Positions 44,527 through 54,832 of a stretch of DNA of 64,000 nucleotides are shown here, piece after piece. The stretch's first letter is position 1; every line of letters starts with the position of its first letter. The position numbers were made by a program, and so were the translations under genes. Below the pieces are notes generated by a model that was not told the origin of the DNA, searched no databases, and worked only from the letters and a program-made list of their open reading frames with translations. The stretch is from assembly GCA_030532895.1 (NCBI GenBank), contig JAUNKF010000002.1, forward strand, positions 1-64,000, read 5' to 3'. The stretch is from Lautropia sp. (GTDB lineage Bacteria; Pseudomonadota; Gammaproteobacteria; Burkholderiales; Burkholderiaceae_E).

Positions 44527-45462
44527 ATGAAGAAGGATGCTTGCCCTGACATGCATGATCTACAGGCTTCAACGGGTGATCAACCGCCCTCAAACATGGT
44601 TCATCAGGCGTCAACACCGGCTTTCGATCCGGCCCGTGCGCCGTTGATCCAGCCGTGCCAGGCGGGGATGGGGCTGGCCTTGCCGCCCTCGCGTCTCAAT
44701 GGCGCTTGGGTACGTCAGCGCTTTCAGCATCCGCCCCAGCTCTGGACGCCCGAATCCATCAGCGGTTTGATTCACGCGGCGCCCAAGGCGGCACCTTCGG
44801 CCGATGGTGTTGCGGTGCCGCCTGCTGCCCTGGCCGTCTCTCAGATGGCGCGTGTGCCGCAGAAGGTTGGTCAAGCGGTAGAGGCACAACCCCAAACCTG
44901 GGGGCCGTCCGGCGCCTTGCTGCGTGCCACGCCGATTCCGGCGGCGGTGCTTGTGCCACTGATACCTTGCGAGGAAGGGCTGGGCGTGTTGCTGACGGTG
45001 CGCAGCCATCAGCTCAGAAAGCATCGGGGGCAGATCGCCTTTCCGGGTGGTCGAATCGATGCCGAGGATGCCTCGCCCGAAGCGGCGGCGCTCCGGGAGG
45101 CTCACGAAGAGATCGGGCTGGCGCGTGAATCGGTGGAGGTGTTGGGCGCCTTGCCGTGGATGGAGACGGGCACCGGGTTTCGGGTACGTCCGGTGGTGGG
45201 CATGCTCCATGAATCGGTGCAGCCGGCGCAGTTGGCCTTGGCTGAGGCGGAAGTGGCCGAGTTGTTCATCGTGCCTTTGGCTTTCCTGATGAATCCGGGC
45301 CATCATCAGCGGCGGCTCGCCAGTTGGCAGCAGGGGCCCGAGCAGGTGCAACGGGCCTTTTATGCAATGCCGTGGCGCAATCCGGCCGGCCGTGAGTATT
45401 TCATCTGGGGCGCCACGGCCTTCATGCTCCGCAATCTGTACCACTTTCTGGCGGCAGACTGA
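44527..45462 (+). CDS. NUDIX hydrolase, CoA pyrophosphatase type
   Basis: A 311-residue protein. The C-terminal 165 residues are a NUDIX domain: QLRKHRGQIAFPGGRIDAED is the CoA-type UPF0035 lead-in, and EAAALREAHEEIGL completes the Nudix box with its metal-binding Glu residues. The family hydrolyses CoA to phosphopantetheine and 3',5'-ADP. The first 140 residues are an extra, Pro/Ala-rich N-terminal region without recognised domain, so the protein is longer than the 200-residue norm. No ribosome site at the ATG; a later start is possible. Confidence 0.85.
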   Translation: MKKDACPDMHDLQASTGDQPPSNMVHQASTPAFDPARAPLIQPCQAGMGLALPPSRLNGAWVRQRFQHPPQLWTPESISGLIHAAPKAAPSADGVAVPPAALAVSQMARVPQKVGQAVEAQPQTWGPSGALLRATPIPAAVLVPLIPCEEGLGVLLTVRSHQLRKHRGQIAFPGGRIDAEDASPEAAALREAHEEIGLARESVEVLGALPWMETGTGFRVRPVVGMLHESVQPAQLALAEAEVAELFIVPLAFLMNPGHHQRRLASWQQGPEQVQRAFYAMPWRNPAGREYFIWGATAFMLRNLYHFLAAD

Positions 45463-45631
45463 TCCGATACGGCTGTTTTAGCTCGCGGCTTGTCAGACGC
45501 TCAAGTGCTGTTCGGCATCTTGCCTTTGATGCAGGATGCTGATAGGCCAATTCATACCATTTATTGGTATATGTTGGTATTCAAGAATCTGGCAGAACGT
45601 GCGCCTCGTTTTCCCAACCAAGCCAACCAAG

Positions 45632-46648
45632 CTACTGGAAAACCGGCAGCGCCCGAAACAACTCATAACGATGGGCGTCAATCTGGCCGGCTTCGGCCGC
45701 TTCGCGGATGGCGCAGCCCGGCTCGTCCTGGTGCTGGCAGTTGTTGAAGCGGCACTGGCCCAGCAGGGGCTTGAATTCGGGCATGGCATGATCCAGCTGC
45801 CAGCGGCTCAGATGGGCCAGCTCGAACTGCTGAAAACCCGGTGAATCGATCAGCCACCCCTCCTCATCGGGCAGCATGAAAGCACGGCTGAAGGTGGTGG
45901 TGTGCTTGCCGCTGGCCAGGGCATCGGAGATGGCCTGGGTTTGCTGCTGCGCCGTCGGGACCAACGCGTTGAGCAGGGTTGATTTGCCCATGCCGCTCTG
46001 ACCGAGCAGGATCGTGCGTTTGCCGTGCAGGCGTTCGCGCACCGGCCGGAGCGATTCGGGGGCGTTCAGCGCCGCAATCGGCAGCACCGGATAGCCGAGT
46101 GCCTCGTAGACCTGTGCGCGTTCGTTGGCCGCTTGAAAGCTGCGGGTCAGATCCTGCTTGGTGAGTAGCAGCAGGACGGGAATTTCCTCGGCCGACAGGC
46201 CGAGCAGCACACGCAGCAGCACCGATTCATCGAAGAACGGGTAGCCGCTGATCAGCACGGCTGCCTGATCCACATTGGCCGCGATGGTCTTTTGCCGCCA
46301 ACGGTCACTGCGCATCACCTTGTTGCGTCGTGGCAGCACGCTTTCGATGGCGGAGGGGCCGCTGTCGGCCAAGCGGTAGACGACCCGGTCGCCCACCACG
46401 CAATCGAGCCGCCGGCCCACGGCGAGGGCTTCGAGGGGCGGTTGATCATGGCCCGGCGATATCAGGAACTGGCGTCCATAGGCGGCGATGACATCAGCCG
46501 CCAGTCGCTGGCTGGCCGAGGTGCCCCGAGGCCCCTGGATGCTGCCGGCTGCGAGCTTGCGGCTGTAGGCCCGCGAAGGGGCGCCGCGCTGCTTGCCGCG
46601 CACACCTGGTTCGGGCACGTCCTCGAAATCGTCGATGTCAGCGGTCAT
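45632..46648 (-). CDS. rsgA: Ribosome small-subunit-dependent GTPase RsgA
   Basis: A 338-residue circularly permuted GTPase that checks late 30S maturation. After an N-terminal OB fold the G motifs come in the order G4 (LLLLTKQDL), G1 (LLGQSGMGKSTLLNAL), G3 (DSPGFQQF). The C-terminal zinc knuckle follows (CRFNNCQHQDEPGCAIREA). The ATG at 46648 follows AGGAGA. It converges with the NUDIX gene across a 169-bp, unusually AT-rich spacer containing ATACC/GGTAT inverted repeats. Confidence 0.96.
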   Translation of the reverse strand: MTADIDDFEDVPEPGVRGKQRGAPSRAYSRKLAAGSIQGPRGTSASQRLAADVIAAYGRQFLISPGHDQPPLEALAVGRRLDCVVGDRVVYRLADSGPSAIESVLPRRNKVMRSDRWRQKTIAANVDQAAVLISGYPFFDESVLLRVLLGLSAEEIPVLLLLTKQDLTRSFQAANERAQVYEALGYPVLPIAALNAPESLRPVRERLHGKRTILLGQSGMGKSTLLNALVPTAQQQTQAISDALASGKHTTTFSRAFMLPDEEGWLIDSPGFQQFELAHLSRWQLDHAMPEFKPLLGQCRFNNCQHQDEPGCAIREAAEAGQIDAHRYELFRALPVFQ

Positions 46649-46683
46649 GTCGTGCTTCTCCTGAATGCACTGATGGGCACGCG

Positions 46684-47958
46684 CTAGGCCATCCCCAGCT
46701 GTCGTTCGATATGCGCGATGCGGACGGTGGCGGGCGGGTGAGAATCGTAGAAGGCCGAATGCAGCGGGTCAGGCGTCAGCGTGCTGGCATTGTCCTCATA
46801 GAGCTTCGTGAGTGCCGAGACCAGTGCCTGCCCTTGACTATGGGCAATGGCAAAGGCATCGGCCTCGAATTCGTCCCGGCGTGAGAGCCAGGCCATGATG
46901 GGCCGCAGCACCAGGCTGAACACCGGCACCACGAGGAAGAAGAGGATCAGTGCCACACCGGCCGGTGGGGGTTGGGAGACATCGAGCGATACGCCCAGCC
47001 CCTGATAGAACCAGGCTTGGGCCGACACCCAGCCGAGCAGGGCAAAGGTGCCGAGGCTCAGCACGATCTGCAACAGCAGCCGTTTCTGGATGTGCCGCTT
47101 CTTGAAGTGACCCAGCTCATGCGCCAGCACGGCTTCGATCTCGTCGGCATCGAGCCGTTCGAGCAGCGTGTCGAAGAACACGATCCGGCGTGCGCGGCCC
47201 AGCCCGGCAAAATAGGCGTTGCCATGCGCCGAGCGCCGGCTGCCGTCCATCACGAACAGCCCGCGCGCCGCAAACCGGCAGCGCTTGAGCAGCGCTTCGA
47301 TGCGCGTGCGCATGGGGCCATCGGGCATCGGCTCGAAGTGGTTGAACATCGGGGCGATCACGGCCGGGTAGATCAGCAGCATGGCGATGCTGAAGCCTGT
47401 CCACAGCAGCCAGGCCCACAGCCACCACAGGTTGCCACTCGCCTGCATCAGGCCGATCAGGGCCGCGACCAGTGGGAGGCCGAGGATGGCGCCTACCAAC
47501 AGCCCCTTGAGCCGATCCGACAGAAACAGGCCCAGCGTCATCCGGTTGAATCCGAAGCGGCTTTCCAGTCGGAAATGACGCCACAGTTCCAACGGCAATT
47601 CGGCCAGACTGATCAGCAGCACGGCCGAGACCACGATGCCCATCTGCTGCCACAACGGGCTGTCAGGCAACCAGCCCTGCCAGAGCCGTTGCAGGAGATC
47701 GAGGCCGCCCAGCAGGGTGAGCGCCAGCAGCACGAGGGCATTCAGCAGTTGTTCCACCATGCCGAGGCGGGTGCGGGCCACCGTGTAGTCGGCAGCACGT
47801 TGGTGGGCCGGCAGCCCGATACGTGCCTCGAAGGCGGCGGGCAGCTGATGGCGATGGCGGCTCACATGACGGATCTGCCGGCTGGCCAGCCACAGACGAA
47901 TGGCCACGGAGATCAGCAGGAAGGCCGCAAAGAGCATGCAGAAGGTTAAAGATGACAT
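46684..47958 (-). CDS. M48 (Ste24-type) integral membrane metalloprotease
   Basis: A 424-residue protein with about seven membrane helices. The zinc site is VLAHELGHFKKRH (HExxH) plus a downstream Glu in RRDEFEADAFA, and SAFYDSHPPATVRIAHIE is the conserved C-terminal block. This is the Ste24/CAAX-type M48 group rather than HtpX; bacterial members are thought to act in membrane protein quality control. It lies 35 bp upstream of rsgA on the same strand and is divergent from orn, an arrangement common in Burkholderiales. Confidence 0.9.
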   Translation of the reverse strand: MSSLTFCMLFAAFLLISVAIRLWLASRQIRHVSRHRHQLPAAFEARIGLPAHQRAADYTVARTRLGMVEQLLNALVLLALTLLGGLDLLQRLWQGWLPDSPLWQQMGIVVSAVLLISLAELPLELWRHFRLESRFGFNRMTLGLFLSDRLKGLLVGAILGLPLVAALIGLMQASGNLWWLWAWLLWTGFSIAMLLIYPAVIAPMFNHFEPMPDGPMRTRIEALLKRCRFAARGLFVMDGSRRSAHGNAYFAGLGRARRIVFFDTLLERLDADEIEAVLAHELGHFKKRHIQKRLLLQIVLSLGTFALLGWVSAQAWFYQGLGVSLDVSQPPPAGVALILFFLVVPVFSLVLRPIMAWLSRRDEFEADAFAIAHSQGQALVSALTKLYEDNASTLTPDPLHSAFYDSHPPATVRIAHIERQLGMA

Positions 47959-48039
47959 GCGACAATTAAAGCATGGACAGCCGGCTGTTACCGTGTCGGC
48001 CTGTCGTCATCATGGAAAAAAGGCCGCCATGCCGGCCAT

Positions 48040-48094
48040 GGCGCACGTGATGCACCGATTCGTCCGCCCGAGGGCCACGTGCATGACTCGCGCC
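48040..48094. repeat. Dispersed palindromic element, copy 13 (full, 55 bp)
   Basis: GGCGCACGTGATGCAC (48040-48055) and GTGCATGACTCGCGCC (48079-48094) flank CGATTCGTCCGCCCGAGG. One of the best-preserved copies, between divergent M48 and orn genes. Confidence 0.7.
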
Positions 48095-48122
48095 AGAGCA
48101 TTCACCCCAAGGAGAGAAACAG

Positions 48123-48746
48123 GTGCAGGCTGACAGCCAGGCAGACAAACCGTTCAACCCGGATACCTTCGTCAATGCCGAGCCGGGGCGGCCCGACGCC
48201 AGCCGACTGGTCTGGCTCGACATGGAAATGACGGGTTTGCGGCCCGAGATCGACCGCATCATCGAGGTGGCGATGATCGTCACCGACAGCGAGCTGAACG
48301 TGCTGGCGCTCAGCCCCGTGCTCGTCATCCACCAGCCCGATCAGGTGCTCGATGGGATGGACGCCTGGAACAAGTCCACACACGGCCGCTCGGGCCTGAT
48401 CGATCGTGTGCGGGCTTCCACCCTGACCGAGGCCGAGGCGCAACGCACGCTGCTGGCCTTCATGTCGGCCTGGGTGCCTGAGGGCAAGACGCCGATGTGC
48501 GGCAATTCGATCGGCCAGGATCGGCGCTTCATGGCCCGCTACATGCCCGAGCTGGAAACCTATTTCCATTACCGGAACCTCGATGTCAGCACCTTGAAGG
48601 AGCTGGCCCGACGCTGGGCGCCCGAGGTTTACAAGGGCTTCAACAAGCGAGGGGCGCACACGGCCTTGGCCGACATCATCGAATCGATCGACGAGCTTCG
48701 CTACTACCGGCGTCACTTCATCGGTGCCAACGGATTGCGTACATAA
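48123..48746 (+). CDS. orn: Oligoribonuclease
   Basis: A 207-residue DEDDh exoribonuclease that degrades 2-5-mer RNAs, including pGpG from c-di-GMP turnover. Signatures: [20 protein letters not shown] (Asp, Glu), [20 protein letters not shown] (Asp), [17 protein letters not shown] and [21 protein letters not shown] (His, Asp). The GTG start at 48123 follows AAGGAGAG. Its 3' end overlaps that of the convergent glycosyltransferase gene by 34 bp. Confidence 0.97.
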   Translation: MQADSQADKPFNPDTFVNAEPGRPDASRLVWLDMEMTGLRPEIDRIIEVAMIVTDSELNVLALSPVLVIHQPDQVLDGMDAWNKSTHGRSGLIDRVRASTLTEAEAQRTLLAFMSAWVPEGKTPMCGNSIGQDRRFMARYMPELETYFHYRNLDVSTLKELARRWAPEVYKGFNKRGAHTALADIIESIDELRYYRRHFIGANGLRT

Positions 48747-50683
48747 AGCGTCAGCCGATGGCCGGTGCGGCTGGCCGGGCGGTAGCCCTGCCAGAGCTGC
48801 CGCCAGTTGCCGGCCTCGATCACGCCCGGATCGGTGGCCACCGGGAGCGAATCGGCGTGCTGTTCCAGCAGATCCGCCAGGTTGGCCGGCCGGCTACGCT
48901 CATCGGCCACCACCAGCCACGGGCAGACGGGGGGGGGCGAGGGGTTTTCCTGCTGGCGAAGCTCGGGCAACCGGATGAAGCGCGCGCCCCCATGATAGGC
49001 AAAGAGGGCCACCTCGCCGGCGTCCAGCGCCAGATTCAGCGTGCAGCCCGGCCGGCTCGCGAAGAGCGCGCGGGTCGGTGTCAGCATCTCCTGATAGCTC
49101 TTCCGATAGTTGCCGGCCGGCAGCCACAAGGTCATCAGCAGCAACCAGCTCAGCACCATGCCGCCCGATGAGAGCGCCATGGGGCGCCAGAAAGGCCGGG
49201 GCCGACGCGAAACACGCCAGATCACGAGCAGAAGCCAGGCCAGTGTGGCGGCCAGGCCGATACCCAGTTCCACCCACGACAAGGACGCACTGAAGCCGGG
49301 CACGGCTGCCTGTGCCTTGGCCGCCATCCGGGGTGGCCAACCGGTCATGAAGGCGATCCAGTAGGCCCAGACGGCCAGTCCCACCACCGAGAAGATCATC
49401 ACGGCAAACCAGTCGACCACGCTCACGAGGTTGCGCCGGATCATCGGCAGCGTGATGCCCGTCAGGATGGCCATCGGCATTACCATCGGCGTCAGCATGT
49501 GCTGGTGGTCGGTGGGCGATGGATTGAGCAGCGCCACGAAGAGCAGTGTGGCCAGTGGAAAGAGGGCGGCCGCGATCGGGGCTTCCCGGCAGCCGCCCCG
49601 CCAGCGCCAGACGCCCCAGATCACGAAAGGCCACATCGGCCAGAAATACCAGGGCATCGTGTTGACGTAACGCAGCAGGGATTCGGGCGTGGCCAGCCCC
49701 AGCAGCTGCCGGTTCCAGTGCAGCCAGGCGTCAAGATACTCGGCCACCTTCAGGCGTGCCGCCGGGTCGAGCGGCAGCTGGCTGTCGCCAGCCATCATTG
49801 GCAGGGCCTGCACGGCCGAATCCGGGTTGCTGTAGTAGGCCAGCATCGCAGGCCAGACGATCGAACCGATCAGCATCACCGGCACGGCGGTCAGCAGGAT
49901 CCAGCCGGCCACGAGCCGATAGGGGGTCACCAGCCAGCACAGCAGAAAGAGTGCGAGCGTCAGCATCAGCGCAAGGGGCGCCCCATAGGTCAGCAGCCCT
50001 GCCGCCACCGACACGCCCACCAGCAGCCCGCCTGTGCGGGGCCGATCTAGTGCCATGCTGAGGCCGAACAGATAGAGCGCCACCCACGGCAGCTGCGCCG
50101 CATTGGCCGTGGTTTCGTGAATGGGGGCGATCAGGCCGAAACAGGCGAGCAGCGCCAGGAGCGAAGCATCGGCCACGGCATGGCCGAAATCATTGGGGCT
50201 GACGCCGGCGCCGAAGGGATCCTGTGGCTGGATTTCAGGGCGCCGCGCCAGGTTGCGTGCGGCATACCACAGCAGCACCATCGCCATCGCGATGCCGAGG
50301 GCCGCCGTCATCCGCAGCGCCAGATCGGGGCTGATCAGCCACGGGTCGGCCATGCGCCCAAACAGGCTGCTTGCCAGTGCATTCAGAAAATGTGCAACCT
50401 GCATGCCGATGGCGCCCAGCCAGAAGGGCAGTGGCCCGCCTTCGGCGACGAGTACCCCGTGCACGTTGGGCAGCAGCCAGTCGATGGTGCTGCCGGTGGC
50501 CATCGTGTGGGCGATGCCGAAACCGATGGCATCATCGGTACGCCAGGGATCCCGTCCGAACAGGCCGGCAAAGACGTAGACCGCGCAGAACAGCAGCGGA
50601 ATCCAGCGTGGCAGCCGGGCTGCGTCAGCCGAAGTGACCAGATAGGGCCGGACTCGGGATGATCCGTGGCTAGAGCTTCTCAT
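48713..50683 (-). CDS. GT39/ArnT-like membrane glycosyltransferase
   Basis: A 656-residue polytopic protein with about 11-12 helices, a GT-C fold glycosyltransferase of the ArnT/PMT type. The first periplasmic loop has [15 protein letters not shown], where the acidic pair is the expected catalytic/metal site. A soluble C-terminal domain of about 130 residues follows the last helix. ArnT relatives move sugars such as aminoarabinose from undecaprenyl phosphate to lipid A; the acceptor here is unknown. The ATG at 50683 was chosen; the frame is open to 50743 and neither has a clear ribosome site. Confidence 0.82.
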   Translation of the reverse strand: MRSSSHGSSRVRPYLVTSADAARLPRWIPLLFCAVYVFAGLFGRDPWRTDDAIGFGIAHTMATGSTIDWLLPNVHGVLVAEGGPLPFWLGAIGMQVAHFLNALASSLFGRMADPWLISPDLALRMTAALGIAMAMVLLWYAARNLARRPEIQPQDPFGAGVSPNDFGHAVADASLLALLACFGLIAPIHETTANAAQLPWVALYLFGLSMALDRPRTGGLLVGVSVAAGLLTYGAPLALMLTLALFLLCWLVTPYRLVAGWILLTAVPVMLIGSIVWPAMLAYYSNPDSAVQALPMMAGDSQLPLDPAARLKVAEYLDAWLHWNRQLLGLATPESLLRYVNTMPWYFWPMWPFVIWGVWRWRGGCREAPIAAALFPLATLLFVALLNPSPTDHQHMLTPMVMPMAILTGITLPMIRRNLVSVVDWFAVMIFSVVGLAVWAYWIAFMTGWPPRMAAKAQAAVPGFSASLSWVELGIGLAATLAWLLLVIWRVSRRPRPFWRPMALSSGGMVLSWLLLMTLWLPAGNYRKSYQEMLTPTRALFASRPGCTLNLALDAGEVALFAYHGGARFIRLPELRQQENPSPPPVCPWLVVADERSRPANLADLLEQHADSLPVATDPGVIEAGNWRQLWQGYRPASRTGHRLTLYVRNPLAPMK

Positions 50684-50760
50684 CGTCGGGGCAGGAAAAA
50701 CCGATCGTTGGGGCCGGGTCGATCTGAGCCCGGCAAAGACCATTTGGGTCTGGGATCTTT

Positions 50761-50813
50761 GCGCGTGTCACGCATGCCGGCACGAGATCAGGCGCCGATG
50801 CCTCACACGCGTC
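50761..50813. repeat. Dispersed palindromic element, copy 14
   Basis: GCGCGTGTCACGCATGCCGG on the left and CCGATGCCTCACACGCGTC on the right are near-symmetric; located upstream of the glycosyltransferase gene. Confidence 0.5.
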
Positions 50814-50964
50814 AGGGGAGGAGTTGCTTCATGACATGTCGCAGAGCTGACATTTTGACATTCTCTGGCAACAAAAGGCATCGGATGGCACTGCGTGGCA
50901 GACAGGTAGCAGGCTAGGGGAGGATGGGGAGGATGACTTGGGCGCCGTCGTGCCATGCAAACAG

Positions 50965-50991
50965 AAAAGCCCTGGTTGAACCAGGGCTTTT
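50965..50991 (-). terminator. Rho-independent terminator after rpmE2
   Basis: AAAAGCCCTGG / CCAGGGCTTTT, 11-bp stem with a 5-nt loop and U-rich tails on both strands. Confidence 0.8.
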
Positions 50992-51034
50992 CGCTGGCCC
51001 CATGAAACCATGGGGCGAAAGGCACTCGCCAGGC

Positions 51035-51295
51035 TTAAGCCTTGGGCGCGCCGGTGCGGGCAAACTTCTGACGGAACTTCTCGACGCGGCCCGTCTCGAT
51101 GATGCGCTGCTGCGCACCGGTGTAGAAGGGGTGCGATTCCGAGGTCACGTCGAGCTTGACGAGCGGATACTCCTTGCCATCGTCCATCGTGATGGTTTCA
51201 CGGGTTTGCACCGTGGAGCGGGTGATGAATTTGAAACCGTTGGCCATGTCCTGGAACACGACTTCACGGTAATCAGGGTGAATACCTTCTTTCAT
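51035..51295 (-). CDS. rpmE2: 50S ribosomal protein L31 type B
   Basis: An 86-residue type B L31: [16 protein letters not shown] at the start, [12 protein letters not shown], and the C-terminal [21 protein letters not shown]. It lacks the CxxC zinc knuckle of type A L31, so it works without zinc; in many bacteria this form replaces the zinc-binding one under zinc starvation and is Zur-controlled, but no Zur box is visible here. Start has no clear Shine-Dalgarno. Own promoter upstream; terminator downstream. Confidence 0.95.
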   Translation of the reverse strand: MKEGIHPDYREVVFQDMANGFKFITRSTVQTRETITMDDGKEYPLVKLDVTSESHPFYTGAQQRIIETGRVEKFRQKFARTGAPKA

Positions 51296-51373
51296 GGTGA
51301 ATTCTGTGGTTGAGTCAAAGCCGAAAAGACGGTGGCAAACGATGCTCGAACGATTGCGGCAGGATAAACGGGC

Positions 51374-51402
51374 ATTATAGCCCGTCGTCCAGATGCCATC
51401 AA
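51374..51402 (-). promoter_or_regulatory. Promoter of rpmE2
   Basis: On the minus strand: -35 TTGATG (51402-51397), 17-bp spacer, -10 TATAAT (51379-51374). The -35 box overlaps the stop of the upstream glucan-synthase gene. Confidence 0.75.
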
Positions 51403-54245
51403 GCCTTGGCCAGTGAGGCATCCTCCCCGGAAGGGCCGGCCGCGGCCGGGCGCGGCGTCTTCTTCTGCAGGTGGGAAGCGGGCGAGGCCGACAGCATCGC
51501 ACAGGCCACGGCCGCCATATAAGGCACGGCCTGCAGGATCAGCACCACCATCCACATCGCCGATTCGAGATGGTTCGGCAGGCGCGTCATGGCGATGCCG
51601 ACGGTGGCCACCAGCAAGCCGATCAGCAGCAATGCCTCTTCCCGCACGCCACCCCAGGCCATGCCGGCCGTTTTCTTCTTGGGTTTGGCCGGTTTTGGTG
51701 CTTCGGCGGCGGGCGTGTCGACCTTGCTGGCAACTGCGGTGCTGGTGGCCTCGGCAGGTTGAGCCGCATGGGCACCCGGCACACTGCTTTCGGCCTTCAC
51801 ATCATCGGCCACCGTGCCGGCGCCACCGCCTTTTTCCGTCACCTCGAAGACCGCCGACTTGTTCCACAGGCCCGCGAACACCCCCTGGGCGATACCGTGC
51901 GACAAGGCCATGCCGGCCAGTGCCGACCCCCAGACATCCTTCTGCGAGCAGCGCACCCGGCGCATGTACAGGAGCGGCCCCATCAGCACCTTGAAGGTGA
52001 AGAAGGCGATCAGCGGGATCATGAAGAGCAGGATCGGCAGGCTGAAGAGGTGGGGTGCCGCGATGATGCCGATGCTCCAGGCGATGGCGGCCAGCGCGAA
52101 CACCAGATGCAGCGCATCGCCGAACCACGAGAACCAGCCCGTCACGAAGTGGTAGCGCTGGGCCGTGGTCAGGTTGCTCTTCCTGAAGAGCAGCTTGGCC
52201 TGGCCCTTCAGGATCTGCATCGCCCCCTGTGCCCAGCGCTTGCGCTGCTTGCGGAAGGCGAAGAAGGTGTCCGGCGTCAGGCCGCGGCCCATCACCACGT
52301 CCACGTAACGCAGCTGATAACCCGCATCCATCAGCCGGAGTGCCAGCTCGGCATCTTCGCAGATGCACCACTCCGACCATTGGCCGTGGTTGCGCAGCGC
52401 CTCGGCGCGCACCATGATCATCGTGCCATGCTGCATGATCGCGTTGCGCTCGTTACGATGGTGCATGCCGATCCGGAAGAAACCGTCGTACTCGAAGTTC
52501 ATCATCCGGCGGAAGGTATGGCGGCTCCAGCTGCGATGCGCCTGCGGCGACTGCACGACGCCGGTTTGCGGATCCTCGAAGTAGCTGACCAGATCACGCA
52601 ACCAGCGACGCACGACCATGTAGTCGGCGTCCACCACGGCCACGATCTCGGCGTCGGGGGCCGTCTGGCTCAGACCATAATTCAGCGCGCCAGCCTTGAA
52701 GCCCGGCCAGTTCTCCAGATGGAAGAAGCGGAAGTTGTCGGGCAGCGTGGCCATGTAGGCTTCGACCGGTTTCCACAGCTTCTCGTCTTTCGTGTTGTTG
52801 TCGAGCACCAGCACTTCATAGTTGGTGTAATCCAGATCGGCCAGGCTCTTGATGGTGGCGATCACCATGTCGGGCTGCTCGTTGCAGCAGGCCAGGTGGA
52901 TCGATACCTTCGGCTCGCGTGCACCGGGCCCCAGCGGCCGGGGCCGGTAGACGTTCTTCAGGTTGCCCGACCAGAACATCTCGACGAACTCGAAGAAGTT
53001 GGTGAGCAGGATCGTGGCCATCGCGAGCAGCGAGGGCACCAGGATCACGAGGAATGTCCAGTCGATGGGCCGCATGTAATAGTCGAAGGGCAGGGCCACC
53101 AGCCAGACGAAGAGCGAGATGACGGTTTGCAGCACCACGCCGAAAGCGATGCGGCTCGGCAGTCGCAGCGACGAAAAATAGAACATGAACCAGAACATCG
53201 CCACCATGCCCACGGCCGAGGCCCAGGCCGCCTTCGTGCGCCAGCCCGGATCGCGCTCGATCGGGGCCGTGAGGCTGTACTTCGGTTCGCGGTAGGCGTC
53301 CAGATAGCCCCAGTACGGGCCGGCACGGCCCTCCAGCTCGATCTTCCACGGCTGGTCGATGCCTTCCATCAGGAAGTAGTCGAGGTTCATGGCGGCTGCA
53401 CGCACCAGAAAGCCGCGGATGAACTCGGCCTGACTTTGCGGCGAGGCGCGCGAGGCATCCCGGCGGTCGCCCTGGCTGGGCCAACCGACTTCACCGATGA
53501 TCACCTTCTTGTCGGGAAAACGCTCCTGCACCTGACGCAGCCGGCCAAAGGTGTAGTCGAGCGCTTGTTGCACCGGCAGCCCCTCCCAATAGGGCAGGAG
53601 GTGGACGGTGATGAAATCCACGTTGGCCGCCAGCTCGGGGTAGCGAATCCAGACGTGCCACGGCTCGGCGGTGGACACCGGTTTTCGCGTGATGCGCTTG
53701 ACCTCACGGATCTTCTGGATCAGCTCGGCCGGGGTCTGGCCGGCATGCAGCACCTGCTCGTTACCGACGATGATCCGCTCGATGCTGCTGGTTTCACGCA
53801 CCGCCTTGTCGATCCACTCGAACTCTTCGGCGTTTTTTTCCTCGTCGCGGCTCACCCAGACGCCAGCCGTCAGGTGCAGCCCCTGCTTCTCAGCGAGCCA
53901 GGGCACTTCCGTCACGTCGCTGCTACTGTAGGTGCGGATGCGGTTCGTGTAGTGATGCAGCAGCTTCAGGTCGCTGTCGATCGTGGTGGCAGAGGCCACC
54001 TTCCCATCGAGCGGGTTGTCCCAGCGCTGGGCCGAGTTGTAGGCCAGACCATTGATCTTGCCGTAAAACGACGGGGCATCGACCAGCGGGTTGATCTTGT
54101 CCCAGATCAGGAAGTTGAGAATGGCCAGCAGTGCGGCCAGCACGATGGCTTTCACCAGGCGCCGGCTCTTCGGCTCGGCCGGCGCGGCCTGGCGGGGGTT
54201 GAGTGGGGTCGCCAACGTCGAGGCATGAGAGTCCGATCTGGGCAT
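51399..54245 (-). CDS. GH17-GT2 fusion: beta-1,3-glucan glucosyltransferase (NdvB-like)
   Basis: A 948-residue membrane protein. After an N-terminal helix, a GH17-like periplasmic domain (about 60-330) shows [12 protein letters not shown] (acid) and [12 protein letters not shown] (nucleophile). Several helices follow, then a GT2 processive glucosyltransferase (about 430-720) with [30 protein letters not shown] and QRKRWAQG (D, DxD, ED, QxxRW). More helices and a C-terminal Lys/Ala/Pro-rich linker with two last helices end it. It should polymerise UDP-glucose and use the GH17 domain to branch or cyclise the glucan. Fusions of this kind make cyclic beta-(1,3)(1,6)-glucans in Bradyrhizobium and P. 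aeruginosa. Divergent from a second GH17 gene. Confidence 0.85.
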   Translation of the reverse strand: MPRSDSHASTLATPLNPRQAAPAEPKSRRLVKAIVLAALLAILNFLIWDKINPLVDAPSFYGKINGLAYNSAQRWDNPLDGKVASATTIDSDLKLLHHYTNRIRTYSSSDVTEVPWLAEKQGLHLTAGVWVSRDEEKNAEEFEWIDKAVRETSSIERIIVGNEQVLHAGQTPAELIQKIREVKRITRKPVSTAEPWHVWIRYPELAANVDFITVHLLPYWEGLPVQQALDYTFGRLRQVQERFPDKKVIIGEVGWPSQGDRRDASRASPQSQAEFIRGFLVRAAAMNLDYFLMEGIDQPWKIELEGRAGPYWGYLDAYREPKYSLTAPIERDPGWRTKAAWASAVGMVAMFWFMFYFSSLRLPSRIAFGVVLQTVISLFVWLVALPFDYYMRPIDWTFLVILVPSLLAMATILLTNFFEFVEMFWSGNLKNVYRPRPLGPGAREPKVSIHLACCNEQPDMVIATIKSLADLDYTNYEVLVLDNNTKDEKLWKPVEAYMATLPDNFRFFHLENWPGFKAGALNYGLSQTAPDAEIVAVVDADYMVVRRWLRDLVSYFEDPQTGVVQSPQAHRSWSRHTFRRMMNFEYDGFFRIGMHHRNERNAIMQHGTMIMVRAEALRNHGQWSEWCICEDAELALRLMDAGYQLRYVDVVMGRGLTPDTFFAFRKQRKRWAQGAMQILKGQAKLLFRKSNLTTAQRYHFVTGWFSWFGDALHLVFALAAIAWSIGIIAAPHLFSLPILLFMIPLIAFFTFKVLMGPLLYMRRVRCSQKDVWGSALAGMALSHGIAQGVFAGLWNKSAVFEVTEKGGGAGTVADDVKAESSVPGAHAAQPAEATSTAVASKVDTPAAEAPKPAKPKKKTAGMAWGGVREEALLLIGLLVATVGIAMTRLPNHLESAMWMVVLILQAVPYMAAVACAMLSASPASHLQKKTPRPAAAGPSGEDASLAKA

Positions 54246-54832
54246 AACGAAGGTTTCCAGTCAGGATGGAGCGTGATCAGGCACGAACGGGGGTCTGCAT
54301 GCCGGCGGGGGGCCGGGGCGCAGGGAGGTTGCCGGAAGCCTGGGGAACAGGTTTTTCGGCCTTGGGCCGGAAACCGGGCATGGGACAGGACGCAGCCTGC
54401 CGGCCAAGGCGGTTCAAGCGCATCAAGGTATCGGTAGGGTGCCCTATTGGAATGGGAATGGCGGCACCACACGGGTCAAGCGGAAACGTCATATCAGCAA
54501 AACGGTATCCAACGAGGCATTCTATAAGCTAAAGCCGTCCGCAGGATTGCTGATCTGTGACGTGCGCTTTCAGCTTGATACATCCGGAGATACGCTGAAC
54601 AAGCCCACGTGGCGGCAGCATCCCGGAACGGGTGCGTACTTGCGGTGGCATGTGTCCTGTTCCGAAGCGTGTCGTCCGAGGAGGCTTGTCAGAGTATCCC
54701 TGAAGTCTGTTAGGGCAATGGTCGTACTATCCGCTATGCTTTCGCTTTTGTACGTGAACCGTGCCGGTTTCTGGTGGGCAGATTGTCCGACAACCGGGGC
54801 TGGTGCTTTTTTCGTTTCCGGGAATCGTCTTG
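54246..54832. other. 587-bp divergent regulatory spacer of the GH17 pair
   Basis: No gene. The middle part (about 54480-54590) is less GC-rich than the surroundings and contains TATAAG-type hexamers (for instance around 54523), so promoters for both directions are likely here, but I could not pair -10 and -35 boxes with confidence. No copy of the dispersed palindrome was noticed, unlike most other long spacers. Confidence 0.4.

Noticed and set aside
45479-45631. AT-rich spacer with ATACC/GGTAT inverted repeats as a possible promoter or attachment site
   Set aside because: It lies between two convergent genes, no integrase is near, and the repeats are only five bases long.
51471-54437. 988-codon plus-strand frame opposite the GH17-GT2 gene
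   Set aside because: Longest shadow frame in the window, but the minus strand encodes a clear GH17-GT2 protein with all catalytic motifs.
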